A DNA stretch of 64,000 nt from Actinomycetota bacterium (GCA_027592925.1 JAQCJO010000003.1:1-64000), one strand, 5' to 3'. Positions 9,618-20,127 are shown, counted from the stretch's first letter. The notes: generated by a model from the sequence alone, not told the origin. Program-made: numbers and translations.

Positions 9618-10616
9618 TTAAAAGCGGGTTTTTGGTGACACGGTCAACCGTGGATCGCTGACGATAATTCCTTCGAGTGCCTTGTCGATTGCCGTCAAGA
9701 TTGCTGGCTCAAGCACAATGTTTGCGGCTTTCACGTTGTCGTCGAGTTGATCTGGGCGAGTGGCGCCAACAATTGCTGATGCAATATTTTTGTTTTGCAA
9801 TACCCACGCGATTGCCATCTGCGCCATCGTGATGCCAGCCTCTGCCGCAATTGGTTTGAGCTCTTGTACTTTTGTCAGCGTGTCATCAGTGAGCCAGCGC
9901 GAGATGAAGTTTTTGCCGCTCAACTCGTCGGTTGCTCGTGATCCTTCTGGCGGTGGTTGACCAGGGAGGTACTTGCCCGTGAGCACACCTTGAGCCATTG
10001 GTGACCATACGATCTGTGAAAGTCCTTCGCGCTCACTTGCTGGCACAACCTCTTGGTCAATTACGCGCCACAGCATCGAGTACTGAGGTTGGTTAGAAAT
10101 GAACGGCACGTGTAGTTCGCGCGCAAGTTCTGCACCACGGGTGATCTGATCGGCATCCCACTCGGATACACCTATATACAGGGCTTTTCCTTGACGCACG
10201 ATGTCGGCAAATGCAAGCATCGTTTCTTCAAGCGGTGTTTCCACGTCGTAGCGATGGGCTTGATACAAATCGACATGATCCATATTGAGACGCTTGAGTG
10301 AAGCATCGATCGAGTGCATGATGTGTTTGCGCGATAGGCCACGATCGTTAACACCACCCCCAGTTGGGAAATAGACCTTGGTAAATACTTCGATGCTTTC
10401 GCGTGACACACCAGCAAGTGCACGACCAAGCACGGCTTCGGCGCGAGTGCCCGCGTAAACATCTGCTGTGTCAAACGTGGTGATGCCGAGTTCGAGTGCG
10501 CGCTTGACGCATGCGTTAGCAGCATCTTCTTCTACTTGGCTGCCATGCGTGATCCAGTTGCCATAACTAATTGCTGAGACTTTGAAGCCACTTCGGCCGA
10601 GGTATCTAAATTCCAT
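9618..10616 (-). CDS. Aldo/keto reductase
   Basis: MEFRYLGRSGFKVSAISYGNW; FDTADVYAGTRAEAVLG; VDLYQAHRYD. Confidence 0.92.
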   Translation of the reverse strand: MEFRYLGRSGFKVSAISYGNWITHGSQVEEDAANACVKRALELGITTFDTADVYAGTRAEAVLGRALAGVSRESIEVFTKVYFPTGGGVNDRGLSRKHIMHSIDASLKRLNMDHVDLYQAHRYDVETPLEETMLAFADIVRQGKALYIGVSEWDADQITRGAELARELHVPFISNQPQYSMLWRVIDQEVVPASEREGLSQIVWSPMAQGVLTGKYLPGQPPPEGSRATDELSGKNFISRWLTDDTLTKVQELKPIAAEAGITMAQMAIAWVLQNKNIASAIVGATRPDQLDDNVKAANIVLEPAILTAIDKALEGIIVSDPRLTVSPKTRF

Positions 10617-10625
10617 TCCGTAAAT

Positions 10626-11810
10626 CTACGGTGCGATGGCCACTTCACTCGTACTGGCTGGCCGTCGCAGATACTTTGGTCCAACAAGCACACATCCAAG
10701 GCACACAAGCGTGAACATAGTGATGCCCGTAGCAACAAATGCAGTTTGCCGCCCATAGTGCTCGTACACACTGCCTGCTGTCATGGCAACAATTCCGCCG
10801 GTGAGTGTTTGGATTCCGCCGAGCAAACCAGATGCACCCGCTTGACGCTCTGGCGGAGCAACTTGAGCAACGGCGATGCCGGTACCAGTGACGGTGAGTG
10901 CATCGAGCGCCGACTGAGTGACGCCGATGCCGAGCATCCAATATGGGCTACCAATGAATCCGTACGACGTCATATAAAAAGCGCCAAGCGCGAGACCGAA
11001 CGCACTGACACGAAAGGGACCATATTTTTGTGCGATGGTGCCGCCAACTGTTGCAAACAAAATCCAAGGCATTCCGAAAATTGAGATGCCAGCGTTACCA
11101 ACCCAATTAGGCGCGCCCATGTCGTCCATCATCACTACCCAGAGTGGATCAAACACGCCGATCATCACGTATAACGCAACGCCAATGAGTATTGCGCCAG
11201 TGAGTGGTCTGATGCGCAACAAGTCGATAGCAAAGCGTTCGGTGGTGCGATCTTCGGCAGGAGTTTCTTCAATCTCTTCACGTGCGATCAACGCAACCAT
11301 CACGATAAGGATTGCTGCGATGATCAGGAAAGGCGCTGCTAAACCAAATGTGCCAACAGTGAGGGCAGAAATGATTGGTCCAAGTGCAAAGCCACCAACT
11401 TCAAAGGCGACGCCGCGACCCAAGTTGGTTCCCATGTTTTCCCGGTCACTGACAATCACGATGCGCTTGATTGCAGGGATTGCGATGCCGGCTCCGATGC
11501 CCATCAACACACGGCCACAAATAAAGCCGGTCATTGATGAGCCGTATGCCATCACGACAGCACCCACCACATTGGCCGCAACCCCCCACGTCATTAAGCG
11601 ACGCGCGTGACCCTTGTCGGCATAAGGAGCAATAGTCAACTGCGCTACAAAAGAAGTAAAGAATCCGGCAGCGACGATGATGCCAAGGCCTGTTTCCTGA
11701 ATGCCAAATTGATCGCGCCAGTCGTCGAGCATCGTGAACATGACGCCGTATCCAGCGGCAAGAAAACCCATTGCAATCTGCAAAATATTGATCAATCGCT
11801 TATGGGCCAC
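10626..11810 (-). CDS. MFS transporter
   Basis: Multiple hydrophobic segments; RVLMGIGAGIAIPAIKRIV; GTG start. Confidence 0.82.
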   Translation of the reverse strand: MAHKRLINILQIAMGFLAAGYGVMFTMLDDWRDQFGIQETGLGIIVAAGFFTSFVAQLTIAPYADKGHARRLMTWGVAANVVGAVVMAYGSSMTGFICGRVLMGIGAGIAIPAIKRIVIVSDRENMGTNLGRGVAFEVGGFALGPIISALTVGTFGLAAPFLIIAAILIVMVALIAREEIEETPAEDRTTERFAIDLLRIRPLTGAILIGVALYVMIGVFDPLWVVMMDDMGAPNWVGNAGISIFGMPWILFATVGGTIAQKYGPFRVSAFGLALGAFYMTSYGFIGSPYWMLGIGVTQSALDALTVTGTGIAVAQVAPPERQAGASGLLGGIQTLTGGIVAMTAGSVYEHYGRQTAFVATGITMFTLVCLGCVLVGPKYLRRPASTSEVAIAP

Positions 11811-11853
11811 CGAGCCACACTAGACCAATAGTGATTGTCCGTAGGATGTTGAT

Positions 11854-12708
11854 ATGGATGTCGCAGTTGTCGATTATCAATCACCGGATGCACCGAAACG
11901 TTTTACCGAGTCGTTGCGCAACACCGGTTTTGCAGTGCTCACCAATCATCCAGTGCAGTACGACATGGTGCAACGATTGCAAAACGAGTGGCTCAATTTT
12001 TTTCGCACAGGCAACAAGTGGGATTACTTGCCAGGCGAAGGTGGACAAGACGGATACCGACCTCTCGAAGAAGCCGAACAAGCAGTTGGTGCTGCACTCC
12101 CCGATATCAAAGAGTATTTTCACTGGTATCCATGGGGTCGTCAGCCAACTGTTGAGTCTGCAAGTGCGGCCGCCATGTATCAAGCTGGCTGGTCGCTTGC
12201 TGCAGAGTTGTTGACATGGGTGGAAGCAAATACACCAAGCAGCATTTCCAAATCTTTTTCGATGCCACTTTCCGAAATGATCGTTGGTACGAAGCGAACT
12301 CTTTTACGAATTTTGCATTATCCACCACTGAAGGGAAACGAGCCAGTTGGCTCGGTGCGTGCGGCAGCCCACGAAGACATCAACATGATCACTGTGTTGC
12401 CGGCGGCCAACGAGCCTGGTTTGCAAGTGCGCGACCTAGATGGCAAGTGGCACGACGTGCCGTGTGACCCGGGCAGTGTGGCGATCAATGCTGGCGACAT
12501 GCTCAAATATGTGACCGGCGGTTATTACCCGAGCACAACTCATCAAGTGATTAATCCGGTTGGTGAATCAGCAACGAGATCGCGTGTTTCGACACCATTG
12601 TTTTTGCACCCAGCGGACGACGTGTTGATTGCCGAAAACAAAACAGCATTTGATTTTTTGCGCGATCGCATTAAAGAAATTGCGGGCGTTGAGCTGACAA
12701 AGGATTAA
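11854..12708 (+). CDS. Isopenicillin N synthase-like 2-oxoglutarate/Fe(II) dioxygenase
   Basis: AAHEDINMITVLPAANEPGLQVRDLDGKWHDVP; INAGDMLKYVTGGYYPSTTHQVINP (HxD...H, RxS). Confidence 0.88.
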   Translation: MDVAVVDYQSPDAPKRFTESLRNTGFAVLTNHPVQYDMVQRLQNEWLNFFRTGNKWDYLPGEGGQDGYRPLEEAEQAVGAALPDIKEYFHWYPWGRQPTVESASAAAMYQAGWSLAAELLTWVEANTPSSISKSFSMPLSEMIVGTKRTLLRILHYPPLKGNEPVGSVRAAAHEDINMITVLPAANEPGLQVRDLDGKWHDVPCDPGSVAINAGDMLKYVTGGYYPSTTHQVINPVGESATRSRVSTPLFLHPADDVLIAENKTAFDFLRDRIKEIAGVELTKD

Positions 12709-12712
12709 CTAT

Positions 12713-14143
12713 ATGCAAGATGTAAAGACGCAGTCATTCATTAATGGCGAGTGGGTGGGTTCTGCAAACCAGATTGATGTGCTCAACCCAGCAACCGGCA
12801 AGTCGCTTGCAAGTGTTGCCAATGCATCAATAGCCGATTGTTTGCTCGCAGTAGACGCTGCCGATGCAGCATTTGTTTCGTGGCGTGCAACTGCACCGCG
12901 CGTGCGTGCGGAAATCTTGCGCAAAGCATTCGAGATCATGATTGCTGAACAAGAACAACTGGCACGTTTGATCACGCTCGAGATGGGCAAAATACTTGCT
13001 GACTCGCGAGCAGAAGTGGCTTATGCTGCAGAGTTTTTTAGGTGGTTTAGCGAAGAAGCAGTGCGCATCGACGGCGATTACCGACGCGCGCCAGGTGGCG
13101 CCAATTGGCTGATGGTCTCTAGGCAACCAGTTGGTGTGGCACTGCTTGCAACACCATGGAATTTTCCGGCCGCAATGGCGACGCGCAAGATTGGGCCAGC
13201 GCTTGCGGCAGGTTGCACAGTGGTGCTGAAGCCAGCGCAAGACACGCCGCTCACCGCACTTGCAATCGCCGATGTGTTGCAGCGTGCAGGTGTGCCAGCT
13301 GGTGTAGTCAATGTTGTTGTTACAAACCCATCGGGCCCAGCTGTTGCAGCGATGATGGATTCTGGCAAGGTGCGCAAACTGAGTTTTACGGGTTCAACAA
13401 AAGTTGGTTCGATTTTGCTTGCACAAGCAGCACCACGAATAATCAACTGCAGCATGGAATTGGGTGGCAATGCGCCGTTTCTTGTGTTTGGTGATGCCAA
13501 TGTTGATGCAGCCGTTGATGGAGCGATGCTCGCAAAGATGCGCAATGGCGGTGCGGCATGCACTGCGGCAAATCGTTTCTACGTGCATGACTCAGTGCTC
13601 GCAGAATTTACCGACAAGTTGACTGCGCGCATGTCGGCACTTGTGTTGGGCGATGGACTTGATGCCTCAACCACACTGGGCCCGCTCGTGTCTCGCGCCG
13701 AACAAGAATCAGTGGCAAAAATGGTGGATGGCGCAGTGAGCAGGGGAGCAAAAGTGTTGTGTGGTGGCAAGTCGGTGACGACGCCAGCATTTGGATACCA
13801 GGCCACAGTGTTGGCCAATGTTTCACCGGATGACGAAATTTTGAAAGACGAAATTTTTGGACCAGTTGCGCCGATAGTTGCATGCAGCGATGACGCCGAG
13901 ATGGTGCTACTTGCCAACGATGTTGAATACGGACTAGTGAGCTATGTATTTACCCGCGATGCCGCAAAAGGTATGCGCGTTGCCGAGTCGTTGGAGGCTG
14001 GAATGATCGGCTTCAATCGAGGAATTGTTTCGGATCCTGCTGCACCATTTGGTGGAGTCAAGGCATCGGGTATTGGTCGCGAAGGCGGCCACGACGGGTT
14101 ACTCGCGTTCTTGGAAACCAAGTACGTCGCTGGCAACTGGTAG
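12713..14143 (+). CDS. gabD: NAD(P)-dependent aldehyde dehydrogenase, succinate-semialdehyde dehydrogenase-like
   Basis: SMELGGNAPFLVFGDANVDAAV; NGGAACTAANRFYV; PWNFPAAMATRKIGPALAAGCTVVLKPAQ. Confidence 0.85.
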   Translation: MQDVKTQSFINGEWVGSANQIDVLNPATGKSLASVANASIADCLLAVDAADAAFVSWRATAPRVRAEILRKAFEIMIAEQEQLARLITLEMGKILADSRAEVAYAAEFFRWFSEEAVRIDGDYRRAPGGANWLMVSRQPVGVALLATPWNFPAAMATRKIGPALAAGCTVVLKPAQDTPLTALAIADVLQRAGVPAGVVNVVVTNPSGPAVAAMMDSGKVRKLSFTGSTKVGSILLAQAAPRIINCSMELGGNAPFLVFGDANVDAAVDGAMLAKMRNGGAACTAANRFYVHDSVLAEFTDKLTARMSALVLGDGLDASTTLGPLVSRAEQESVAKMVDGAVSRGAKVLCGGKSVTTPAFGYQATVLANVSPDDEILKDEIFGPVAPIVACSDDAEMVLLANDVEYGLVSYVFTRDAAKGMRVAESLEAGMIGFNRGIVSDPAAPFGGVKASGIGREGGHDGLLAFLETKYVAGNW

Positions 14144-14521
14144 AGCATTTGCTCGGGCAATCGAGAGCGCCCACCAAAACATCCCGAACTGCAACGGCAA
14201 TCGACCATACGCAACAAGTTGGTCACTGAGTGCGTGATCGCGCCAATCCCACGCCATATAAAGGTTGGCTGGGTAGACCGCAACAAATATTGCGAATGCT
14301 GCAAATGCTGCGCGACGACGAGTTGCACTCATGAGCAGACCTAGACCGGTACATATTTCGCCAATGCCACTGATGTAGGTCCAAAATCGTTCGCTCGGTG
14401 GCAACCATGGTGGAACGATGTTGTCAAAAAAGGTTGGATTGGCAAAGTGCATTACCCCTGCCGTCAATAAGAATGCGGCCATGATTCGGGCGCTGGTTGC
14501 AGCAGGTTGTTGTTTAGTCAC
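14099..14521 (-). CDS. DoxX-family-like small membrane protein
   Basis: Four hydrophobic segments; PPWLPPSERFWTYISGIGEICTGLGLL; GTG start. Confidence 0.65.
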   Translation of the reverse strand: MTKQQPAATSARIMAAFLLTAGVMHFANPTFFDNIVPPWLPPSERFWTYISGIGEICTGLGLLMSATRRRAAFAAFAIFVAVYPANLYMAWDWRDHALSDQLVAYGRLPLQFGMFWWALSIARANALPVASDVLGFQERE

Positions 14522-14570
14522 GCATTCAGTGTGACATGGCTAGGTATTCCACGATGGACTGCTGGCATCT

Positions 14571-15122
14571 GTGACAATGGAATTAGTGAGTGATCAAATT
14601 GACATCAAAACCAACTGGCTCGACCCAAATGCCCTAGATCAGGTGCGTGGGCAGGTGCCGCTTGTATACGTAGATGCCGTGCCCGTGCGCGTTGACGAAA
14701 TGGGCCAAGTTACATCTGTCGGCATGTTGTTGCGCCAGGCACCCGACGGCAGCATCAGTCGCACGGTGGTATCGGGACGGGTGTTGTTGGGCGAACGAAT
14801 TCGTGAGGCGTTATTGCGACATCTCGAAAAAGACCTCGGGCCGCTTGCGCTTCCGCAAATTCCCCCAGAGCCAGCACCATTTACTGTCGTCGAATACTTT
14901 CCAGACCCGACCATCAGCGGTTTTCACGACCCACGCCATCATGCAGTGAGCCTCGCGTTTGTTGTGCCGGTGTCGGGCGATTGCCAACCGAGTCAGCAAG
15001 CCCTCGATCTCGGATGGTTCTCACCTGAACAAGCAGTGAGTGAACAAATGCGTAAGGAAATGACGAGCGGGCACGACCGCTTAATCAGGCTTGCATTGGC
15101 CTCAGTCGGTCAACTGCCCTAA
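14571..15122 (+). CDS. DUF4916/NUDIX-like hydrolase
   Basis: Overall pattern DAVPVRVDEMGQVTSVGMLLRQAPDGSISRTVVSGRVLLGERIREALLRHLEKDLGPLALPQ. Confidence 0.7.
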   Translation: MTMELVSDQIDIKTNWLDPNALDQVRGQVPLVYVDAVPVRVDEMGQVTSVGMLLRQAPDGSISRTVVSGRVLLGERIREALLRHLEKDLGPLALPQIPPEPAPFTVVEYFPDPTISGFHDPRHHAVSLAFVVPVSGDCQPSQQALDLGWFSPEQAVSEQMRKEMTSGHDRLIRLALASVGQLP

Positions 15123-15125
15123 GGG

Positions 15126-15470
15126 CTACAAAGCCTTGTAGCGATTGGATTTTCTGCGCTTTACTACGACGCGCGGACCGGTCTGGGCATCGTGTCGACG
15201 CAGGTGTGGTGGGGGTGAAACGACCGTTGTGTTGGCATCGACAACAAGCGTGATGCCGCTGTCATCGATATTTCCTGGTTCGCTAGCGGCCTCAATGACA
15301 ACCGCGGCCTCTTCTTTTGGTTTTCGGCCGAGCAGTTTGTCAAATACCAGCATGCCGCCTGCCAACATTGCACCGACTGTGCCGTATCGCTGAGCCGCAC
15401 GTCGAACCATGGCGTTATCTTGGTTGGTAACAAACTCATCGTCGCCAGGTTTCTCATTCACGTCTTTCAA
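15126..15470 (-). CDS. Small hypothetical protein
   Basis: ORF with one hydrophobic patch and Arg/Lys-rich C-terminus; upstream region shared divergently with the Nei-like gene. Confidence 0.5.
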   Translation of the reverse strand: MKDVNEKPGDDEFVTNQDNAMVRRAAQRYGTVGAMLAGGMLVFDKLLGRKPKEEAAVVIEAASEPGNIDDSGITLVVDANTTVVSPPPHLRRHDAQTGPRVVVKRRKSNRYKAL

Positions 15471-15486
15471 ACTAACGGTATATCCC

Positions 15487-15507
15487 TCACACTGGTAGGC
15501 AGTGTGA
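15487..15507. promoter_or_regulatory. Perfect inverted repeat in the divergent promoter region of the Nei-like gene
   Basis: TCACACTG-GTAGG-CAGTGTGA. Confidence 0.55.
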
Positions 15508-15520
15508 ATAATCTTTACTT

Positions 15521-16402
15521 GTGCTCATCGGCAACAAGGTCCAACACGACGCAGCAGCATTACGCACTGCGTTATTGGGCAAGAAGATGGTCCGATTTGA
15601 AGCACCACAGATGGACAGCATTGTGCCTCAGGTGGGTCACACGATAGAAGAAGTTCGCAATCTTGATAAGAGCATTGAGATTATTTGGGACAACGGCATC
15701 GTGCTCAATACCCGAATGAAGATGACGAGTTCATGGGACGTGTATCGCAAAGGTGACACGTGGCGAAAGAATGCAAAGCACGCAGATGTTTTGATTGATG
15801 TGCAAGATTGGGTTGCGGTGTGCTTTGATACGCCAGAGATCGACGTGTATCACGACTTTGATCCTCGGCGTCACCCGATACTTGGCAAACTTGGACCAGA
15901 CCTCGCACATCTTGATGCCGACATCGAAGAAGCTGTTGATCGAATGATGGAGTACGAAGAGCGCGATGAGACAGTTGCCGACGTGCTACTTGATCAACGA
16001 GTTGTTCGCGGAGTGAGCAATGTATTTCGTTGTGAGATTTTGTGGGCGTGCGAGTTGCACCCATATGCCAATATCGGAACTCTCAAGCGTGCCGAGTGCC
16101 GAGAATTGCTCACGCTTGCTCATGAGATGTTGCAAAATGCCGATGTGTCGTCGGACAATTTGGCAATTTATGGCCGACAGGGCAAATCATGTGTACGTTG
16201 CGCCGATCTGGTGAAGGTCAATCATCACGGCGAAGCAAACCGGGTGTTGTATTGGTGTGCAGGTTGTCAAACTGCTCACGAGCCGCTCGTGCGACCAAAC
16301 TTTACGCCGTTATATATTGAGCGCGATGCAAGTATGGGTGACAGTCACCCTGCTGCGAAGCAATTTATGAACGAAATTATTTCGCTCCGCGATGCTGGCT
16401 AG
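15521..16402 (+). CDS. Fpg/Nei-family DNA glycosylase homologue with non-canonical N-terminus
   Basis: H2TH region DQRVVRGVSNVFRCEILWACELHP; zinc finger CVRCADLVKVNHHGEANRVLYWCAGCQ; GTG start gives MLIGNKVQHD where MPEGDTVHR is expected. Confidence 0.85.
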   Translation: MLIGNKVQHDAAALRTALLGKKMVRFEAPQMDSIVPQVGHTIEEVRNLDKSIEIIWDNGIVLNTRMKMTSSWDVYRKGDTWRKNAKHADVLIDVQDWVAVCFDTPEIDVYHDFDPRRHPILGKLGPDLAHLDADIEEAVDRMMEYEERDETVADVLLDQRVVRGVSNVFRCEILWACELHPYANIGTLKRAECRELLTLAHEMLQNADVSSDNLAIYGRQGKSCVRCADLVKVNHHGEANRVLYWCAGCQTAHEPLVRPNFTPLYIERDASMGDSHPAAKQFMNEIISLRDAG

Positions 16403-16418
16403 TAAGCAAAACTAAAAA

Positions 16419-16811
16419 CTAAGCCCGACCCATAATTCTGTCGACATCAATGATCACGGCGACTCGATTGTCGCGCTCTTTTGGATCTTGATATCGCTGC
16501 GCGTAGCCAGCGACTGCTCGACGCACTTCGTCTGGGTCATTGTCTATCGTTGCAAGACGCACGGTCCCTTCAAGCGTGAGCCAACGTCCGCCGTCGACTT
16601 GTGAAACTGCAGCTCGTCCACCACGCGCTGCGTTCAGTGCTTTTTGTGCAGTTGAAAAAGTGATCACGCGTGCTCGGCATGTTGAGGCGTCGTAACTAAA
16701 ACCGACTGCAACGACATGTGGTGAGCCATCTTGCCGCAGTGTTGTGAGCGTTGCAAGATGACGTTCGGTCAAGAACTGCAACATCTCGGGAGTGATCTCT
16801 GATGGTTTCAT
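16419..16811 (-). CDS. PPOX-class, likely F420-dependent, pyridoxamine 5'-phosphate oxidase family protein
   Basis: FLTERHLATLTTLRQDGSPHVVAVGFSYD; GRWLTLEGTVRL; internal start MKPSEITPEM. Confidence 0.82.
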   Translation of the reverse strand: MKPSEITPEMLQFLTERHLATLTTLRQDGSPHVVAVGFSYDASTCRARVITFSTAQKALNAARGGRAAVSQVDGGRWLTLEGTVRLATIDNDPDEVRRAVAGYAQRYQDPKERDNRVAVIIDVDRIMGRA

Positions 16812-16813
16812 AA

Positions 16814-19351
16814 TTATGTAGTTGCTATGGATTGCATGATGTCGACTTTGGTGGCGCGTCGTGCTGGATACACCGCAGCCAGTACGCCAACTATAAATGA
16901 CAACACCAAAATCCAGATGGTGGCGGCAATCGGCAAACTGAACGCCGAGGCACCCGAGTCGGCCAAGATAAGTATGAGCACAAAGCCCATCACGACACCA
17001 AGTACAACGCCAACGATTGCGCCAAACATGCTCGTGATAACGCTTTCCCAACGCACGGTTGTGCGCACCTGCGAGCGGGTCATGCCGATGGCGCGCAGCA
17101 GACCGATCTCGCGCTTACGCTCAAACACCGACAATAACAAAGTGATGACGATGCCAACGATTGCAATGATGATTGAGAGACCGAGTAGACCATAAATCAA
17201 TCCAAGAATCTGATTGATTTGTCCAGATTCGGCATCAATGAATTCATCGCGGCTCTGCAGCGTGCCAAGACCCTTGTCGGTTGAGGCAGCAGCGAGGGCA
17301 TCGTAAACCTGATCGTTGTTTGCTCCGCTGGTGAGTCGAATATAGATGTTGGTATCAAACAAGTTGTTGAGAGTTCCTTCAAACAACGCTCGGCTAACAA
17401 CGTACGAGCCACCAAATCCGCTGGATGCAAATGTTCCCTCCACTGTGACGGTTTTTTGGGTGCCATCAACCATTGCAACATCAATAGTTGAGCCAATCGT
17501 CCACCCCTTGGCAAGAGCACGAGTATCACTGACGAGGATTCCGTTTGCCGAAAGTTTTGACTGATCGCCCTGCACCATGTTGAATGTGATGAGACCGCTT
17601 GCAGTTGCAGGGTCGATGATTATTACAAATTTGCCTGAGCCATCAAGGTTTACCGAAGTAAAACCGAGACCAGTTGCCTGTGCTACGCCTGGAATAGCAG
17701 CAAGTTCTAGAGCGAGTGATGGTGCGAGGCCGCCAAATTGGCGATTGGCCGAACTGACGATGTAATCGCCCTGAAATTGATCGCCGATCGTAGTGCGCAC
17801 TTCGCTGCGCACACTTGCCGCAAATACGGTCATGGCAGTAACGAGTGCAACGCCGATGAGCACAGGTGCAGCCGTGCGAGCGGTTCGTTTTGGATTGCGC
17901 GCCGCATTTTGTCGAGCCATCGCACCTGTAACACCGCGAAGTTTTTCGATTGGACGACCAAGACTCAGCGCAACTGGTTTTGCAATTCCTGGTCCGATGA
18001 TGAGTACACCTGCAAACACCAAGAGCACACCAATGCCGAGCAGAACATTTGTCGCACCTGCAGCGGTGGCAGTAATGGCGCCAGCACCGAGCAACATTGC
18101 TACAACACCAATTGTTACGCGGCGCTTCACACTTCCAACATTCTCAAGTGCTGTATCGCGCAAAGCAGCTAACGGGGGAACGCGACCTGCTCGCAGTGCA
18201 GGAAGAATCGCAGACAGAATCGTGATAACAGTGCCGACAATCATGGTGAGCACGATTCGATTTGTTTGAATCGTGAGACCAGTTGTTGGTAACTCGATAC
18301 CAAACGCATTGAGCATGGCGCTCAACCCGCGCGAGAGTCCAATGCCCGACAAAAATCCGAGTGCAGATCCAAGAAGTCCGATGATCAGTGCTTCAACCAT
18401 CATCGCGACGACAACTTGGCGCTTGTTGGCACCAATGGCACGCATCAATGCGTTCTCTTTGAGACGTTGTGCGGTGGTGATTGAAAATACGTTGTAGATC
18501 ACGAAACAACCAATGCCTAAAGCTATGAATGAAAATGCGGTGAGAAACAGAGTGAGAAAGCTCAGTACGGCACCAATTTGGTCTTGTGTCTCTTGAGTGA
18601 TCTGTGCACCAGTAATCGTCTCGAGTTTGTCGGCAGGCGAAAGTGCCGCGTTGATTGCAGAAGTAAGTTGCTCGTCACTGACCGTTCCATCACCTTGTAC
18701 CAAGAATGCATCGACAAAACCAGGCTTGAGTAAAAACTCTGACGCGGTTGGTTGGTCGAACAACGCAAAAGTTGCTCCACCTGGAGAACTGACGTCGCCG
18801 TAGTTGACAATGCCAACCATCGCAAATTCGCGACTGCCTGATTGGGCATTGATGCGCACGGTGTCGCCAAGCACAAACTTGCTCGCCTTGGCAGTTGCTT
18901 TGTCCATGACCATTTCGGTTGGGCCGACTGGTAGACGACCGTCCTCAATATTCCACAATCCTGCAACACTTGCTGAGGCGATGCCACCAAATGTTGGTGG
19001 TCCGTTGTCTGCACCAATGGGCTTGCCGTCTTTGCCGATGATGCGCGCATAACCCTGTACATCAGGTGCTGCATCTTTTACTCCTGGCACGCTGAGCACG
19101 GTTTCAAGTGCACTGATGGGTGCAGATCCGCGTTGTTCACCGCCAAATTCGGCTTCGACAAAACTAGACGAACGAACATATGCATCGACATCTTTAAATA
19201 CGTCGGAAAACAGTCTGTCAAATGTGGAGTTGAGCGTGTCTGAGAAAATATACGTTCCGGCCAGGAAGCCTGTTCCAAGAATGATGGCAAGCGAGGTAAG
19301 AAAAAGTCGGCCTTTGCGAGCAAGGGTCATTTTGAGTGAAAGTCGGAACAC
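16814..19351 (-). CDS. ABC transporter permease, FtsX/MacB type
   Basis: 845 aa with two FtsX-like blocks (ALMRAIGANKRQVVVAMMVEALIIGLLG; GLLRAIGMTRSQVRTTVRWESVITSMFGAIVG). Confidence 0.93.
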   Translation of the reverse strand: MFRLSLKMTLARKGRLFLTSLAIILGTGFLAGTYIFSDTLNSTFDRLFSDVFKDVDAYVRSSSFVEAEFGGEQRGSAPISALETVLSVPGVKDAAPDVQGYARIIGKDGKPIGADNGPPTFGGIASASVAGLWNIEDGRLPVGPTEMVMDKATAKASKFVLGDTVRINAQSGSREFAMVGIVNYGDVSSPGGATFALFDQPTASEFLLKPGFVDAFLVQGDGTVSDEQLTSAINAALSPADKLETITGAQITQETQDQIGAVLSFLTLFLTAFSFIALGIGCFVIYNVFSITTAQRLKENALMRAIGANKRQVVVAMMVEALIIGLLGSALGFLSGIGLSRGLSAMLNAFGIELPTTGLTIQTNRIVLTMIVGTVITILSAILPALRAGRVPPLAALRDTALENVGSVKRRVTIGVVAMLLGAGAITATAAGATNVLLGIGVLLVFAGVLIIGPGIAKPVALSLGRPIEKLRGVTGAMARQNAARNPKRTARTAAPVLIGVALVTAMTVFAASVRSEVRTTIGDQFQGDYIVSSANRQFGGLAPSLALELAAIPGVAQATGLGFTSVNLDGSGKFVIIIDPATASGLITFNMVQGDQSKLSANGILVSDTRALAKGWTIGSTIDVAMVDGTQKTVTVEGTFASSGFGGSYVVSRALFEGTLNNLFDTNIYIRLTSGANNDQVYDALAAASTDKGLGTLQSRDEFIDAESGQINQILGLIYGLLGLSIIIAIVGIVITLLLSVFERKREIGLLRAIGMTRSQVRTTVRWESVITSMFGAIVGVVLGVVMGFVLILILADSGASAFSLPIAATIWILVLSFIVGVLAAVYPARRATKVDIMQSIATT

Positions 19352-19356
19352 GGCGG

Positions 19357-20127
19357 TTATTCTCCGAGATGCTTGAGATAGTCGAGCACGCGATCTGGTG
19401 TTGGCTCAAACATTTCCCCAGCGATCTTGCCATCTTTCAAAAACACGATACGATCGGCATAACTTGCCGCCACGGCATCGTGGGTAACCATCACAATGGT
19501 TTGACTCAAATCGGTCACAGCGCGTCGCATGAACCCGAGCACCTCACCACCAGTTTTTGAATCCAAGTTGCCAGTTGGTTCATCAGCAAAAATGATTGCG
19601 GGCTCGCTTGCAAGTGCGCGAGCAACAGCAACGCGTTGCTGTTGTCCACCAGAGAGTTCGCTTGGTCGGTGTTCGAGCCTGTCACGCAGTCCAATTGCGT
19701 CAATCACCTTTTCTATCCAAGAAGCATCACCTTTTAGCCCACCGAGTGAGAGTGGGAGGACAATGTTTTCTTTGGCATTGAGGGTTGGGATCAGATTGAA
19801 AGCTTGAAAAATGAAACCAATTTGTTCACGACGTAACTGAGTCAGTGCCTTATCGCTGAGCCCACCCAAGTCAATGCCATTGATAGATACTGAACCCTTG
19901 GTGAGTGAGTCGAGACCCGCCATGCAATGCATCAATGTTGACTTGCCCGAACCGCTTGGGCCCATGATTGCTGAGAAGTGACCCTTCTCAAACTGGATCG
20001 TGACATCGTCGAGGGCGCGCACTTCGCTGTCGTCGTGACCATAGATCTTGCTGACGTTTGTTGCGCGTGCGGCTGGCGAATCCGTGCTCGCAACCGGTGG
20101 AGGGAAAGAGGCTGAGGAATTATTCAT
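19357..20127 (-). CDS. ABC transporter ATP-binding protein (LolD/MacB type)
   Basis: [51 protein letters not shown]. Confidence 0.96.
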   Translation of the reverse strand: MNNSSASFPPPVASTDSPAARATNVSKIYGHDDSEVRALDDVTIQFEKGHFSAIMGPSGSGKSTLMHCMAGLDSLTKGSVSINGIDLGGLSDKALTQLRREQIGFIFQAFNLIPTLNAKENIVLPLSLGGLKGDASWIEKVIDAIGLRDRLEHRPSELSGGQQQRVAVARALASEPAIIFADEPTGNLDSKTGGEVLGFMRRAVTDLSQTIVMVTHDAVAASYADRIVFLKDGKIAGEMFEPTPDRVLDYLKHLGE

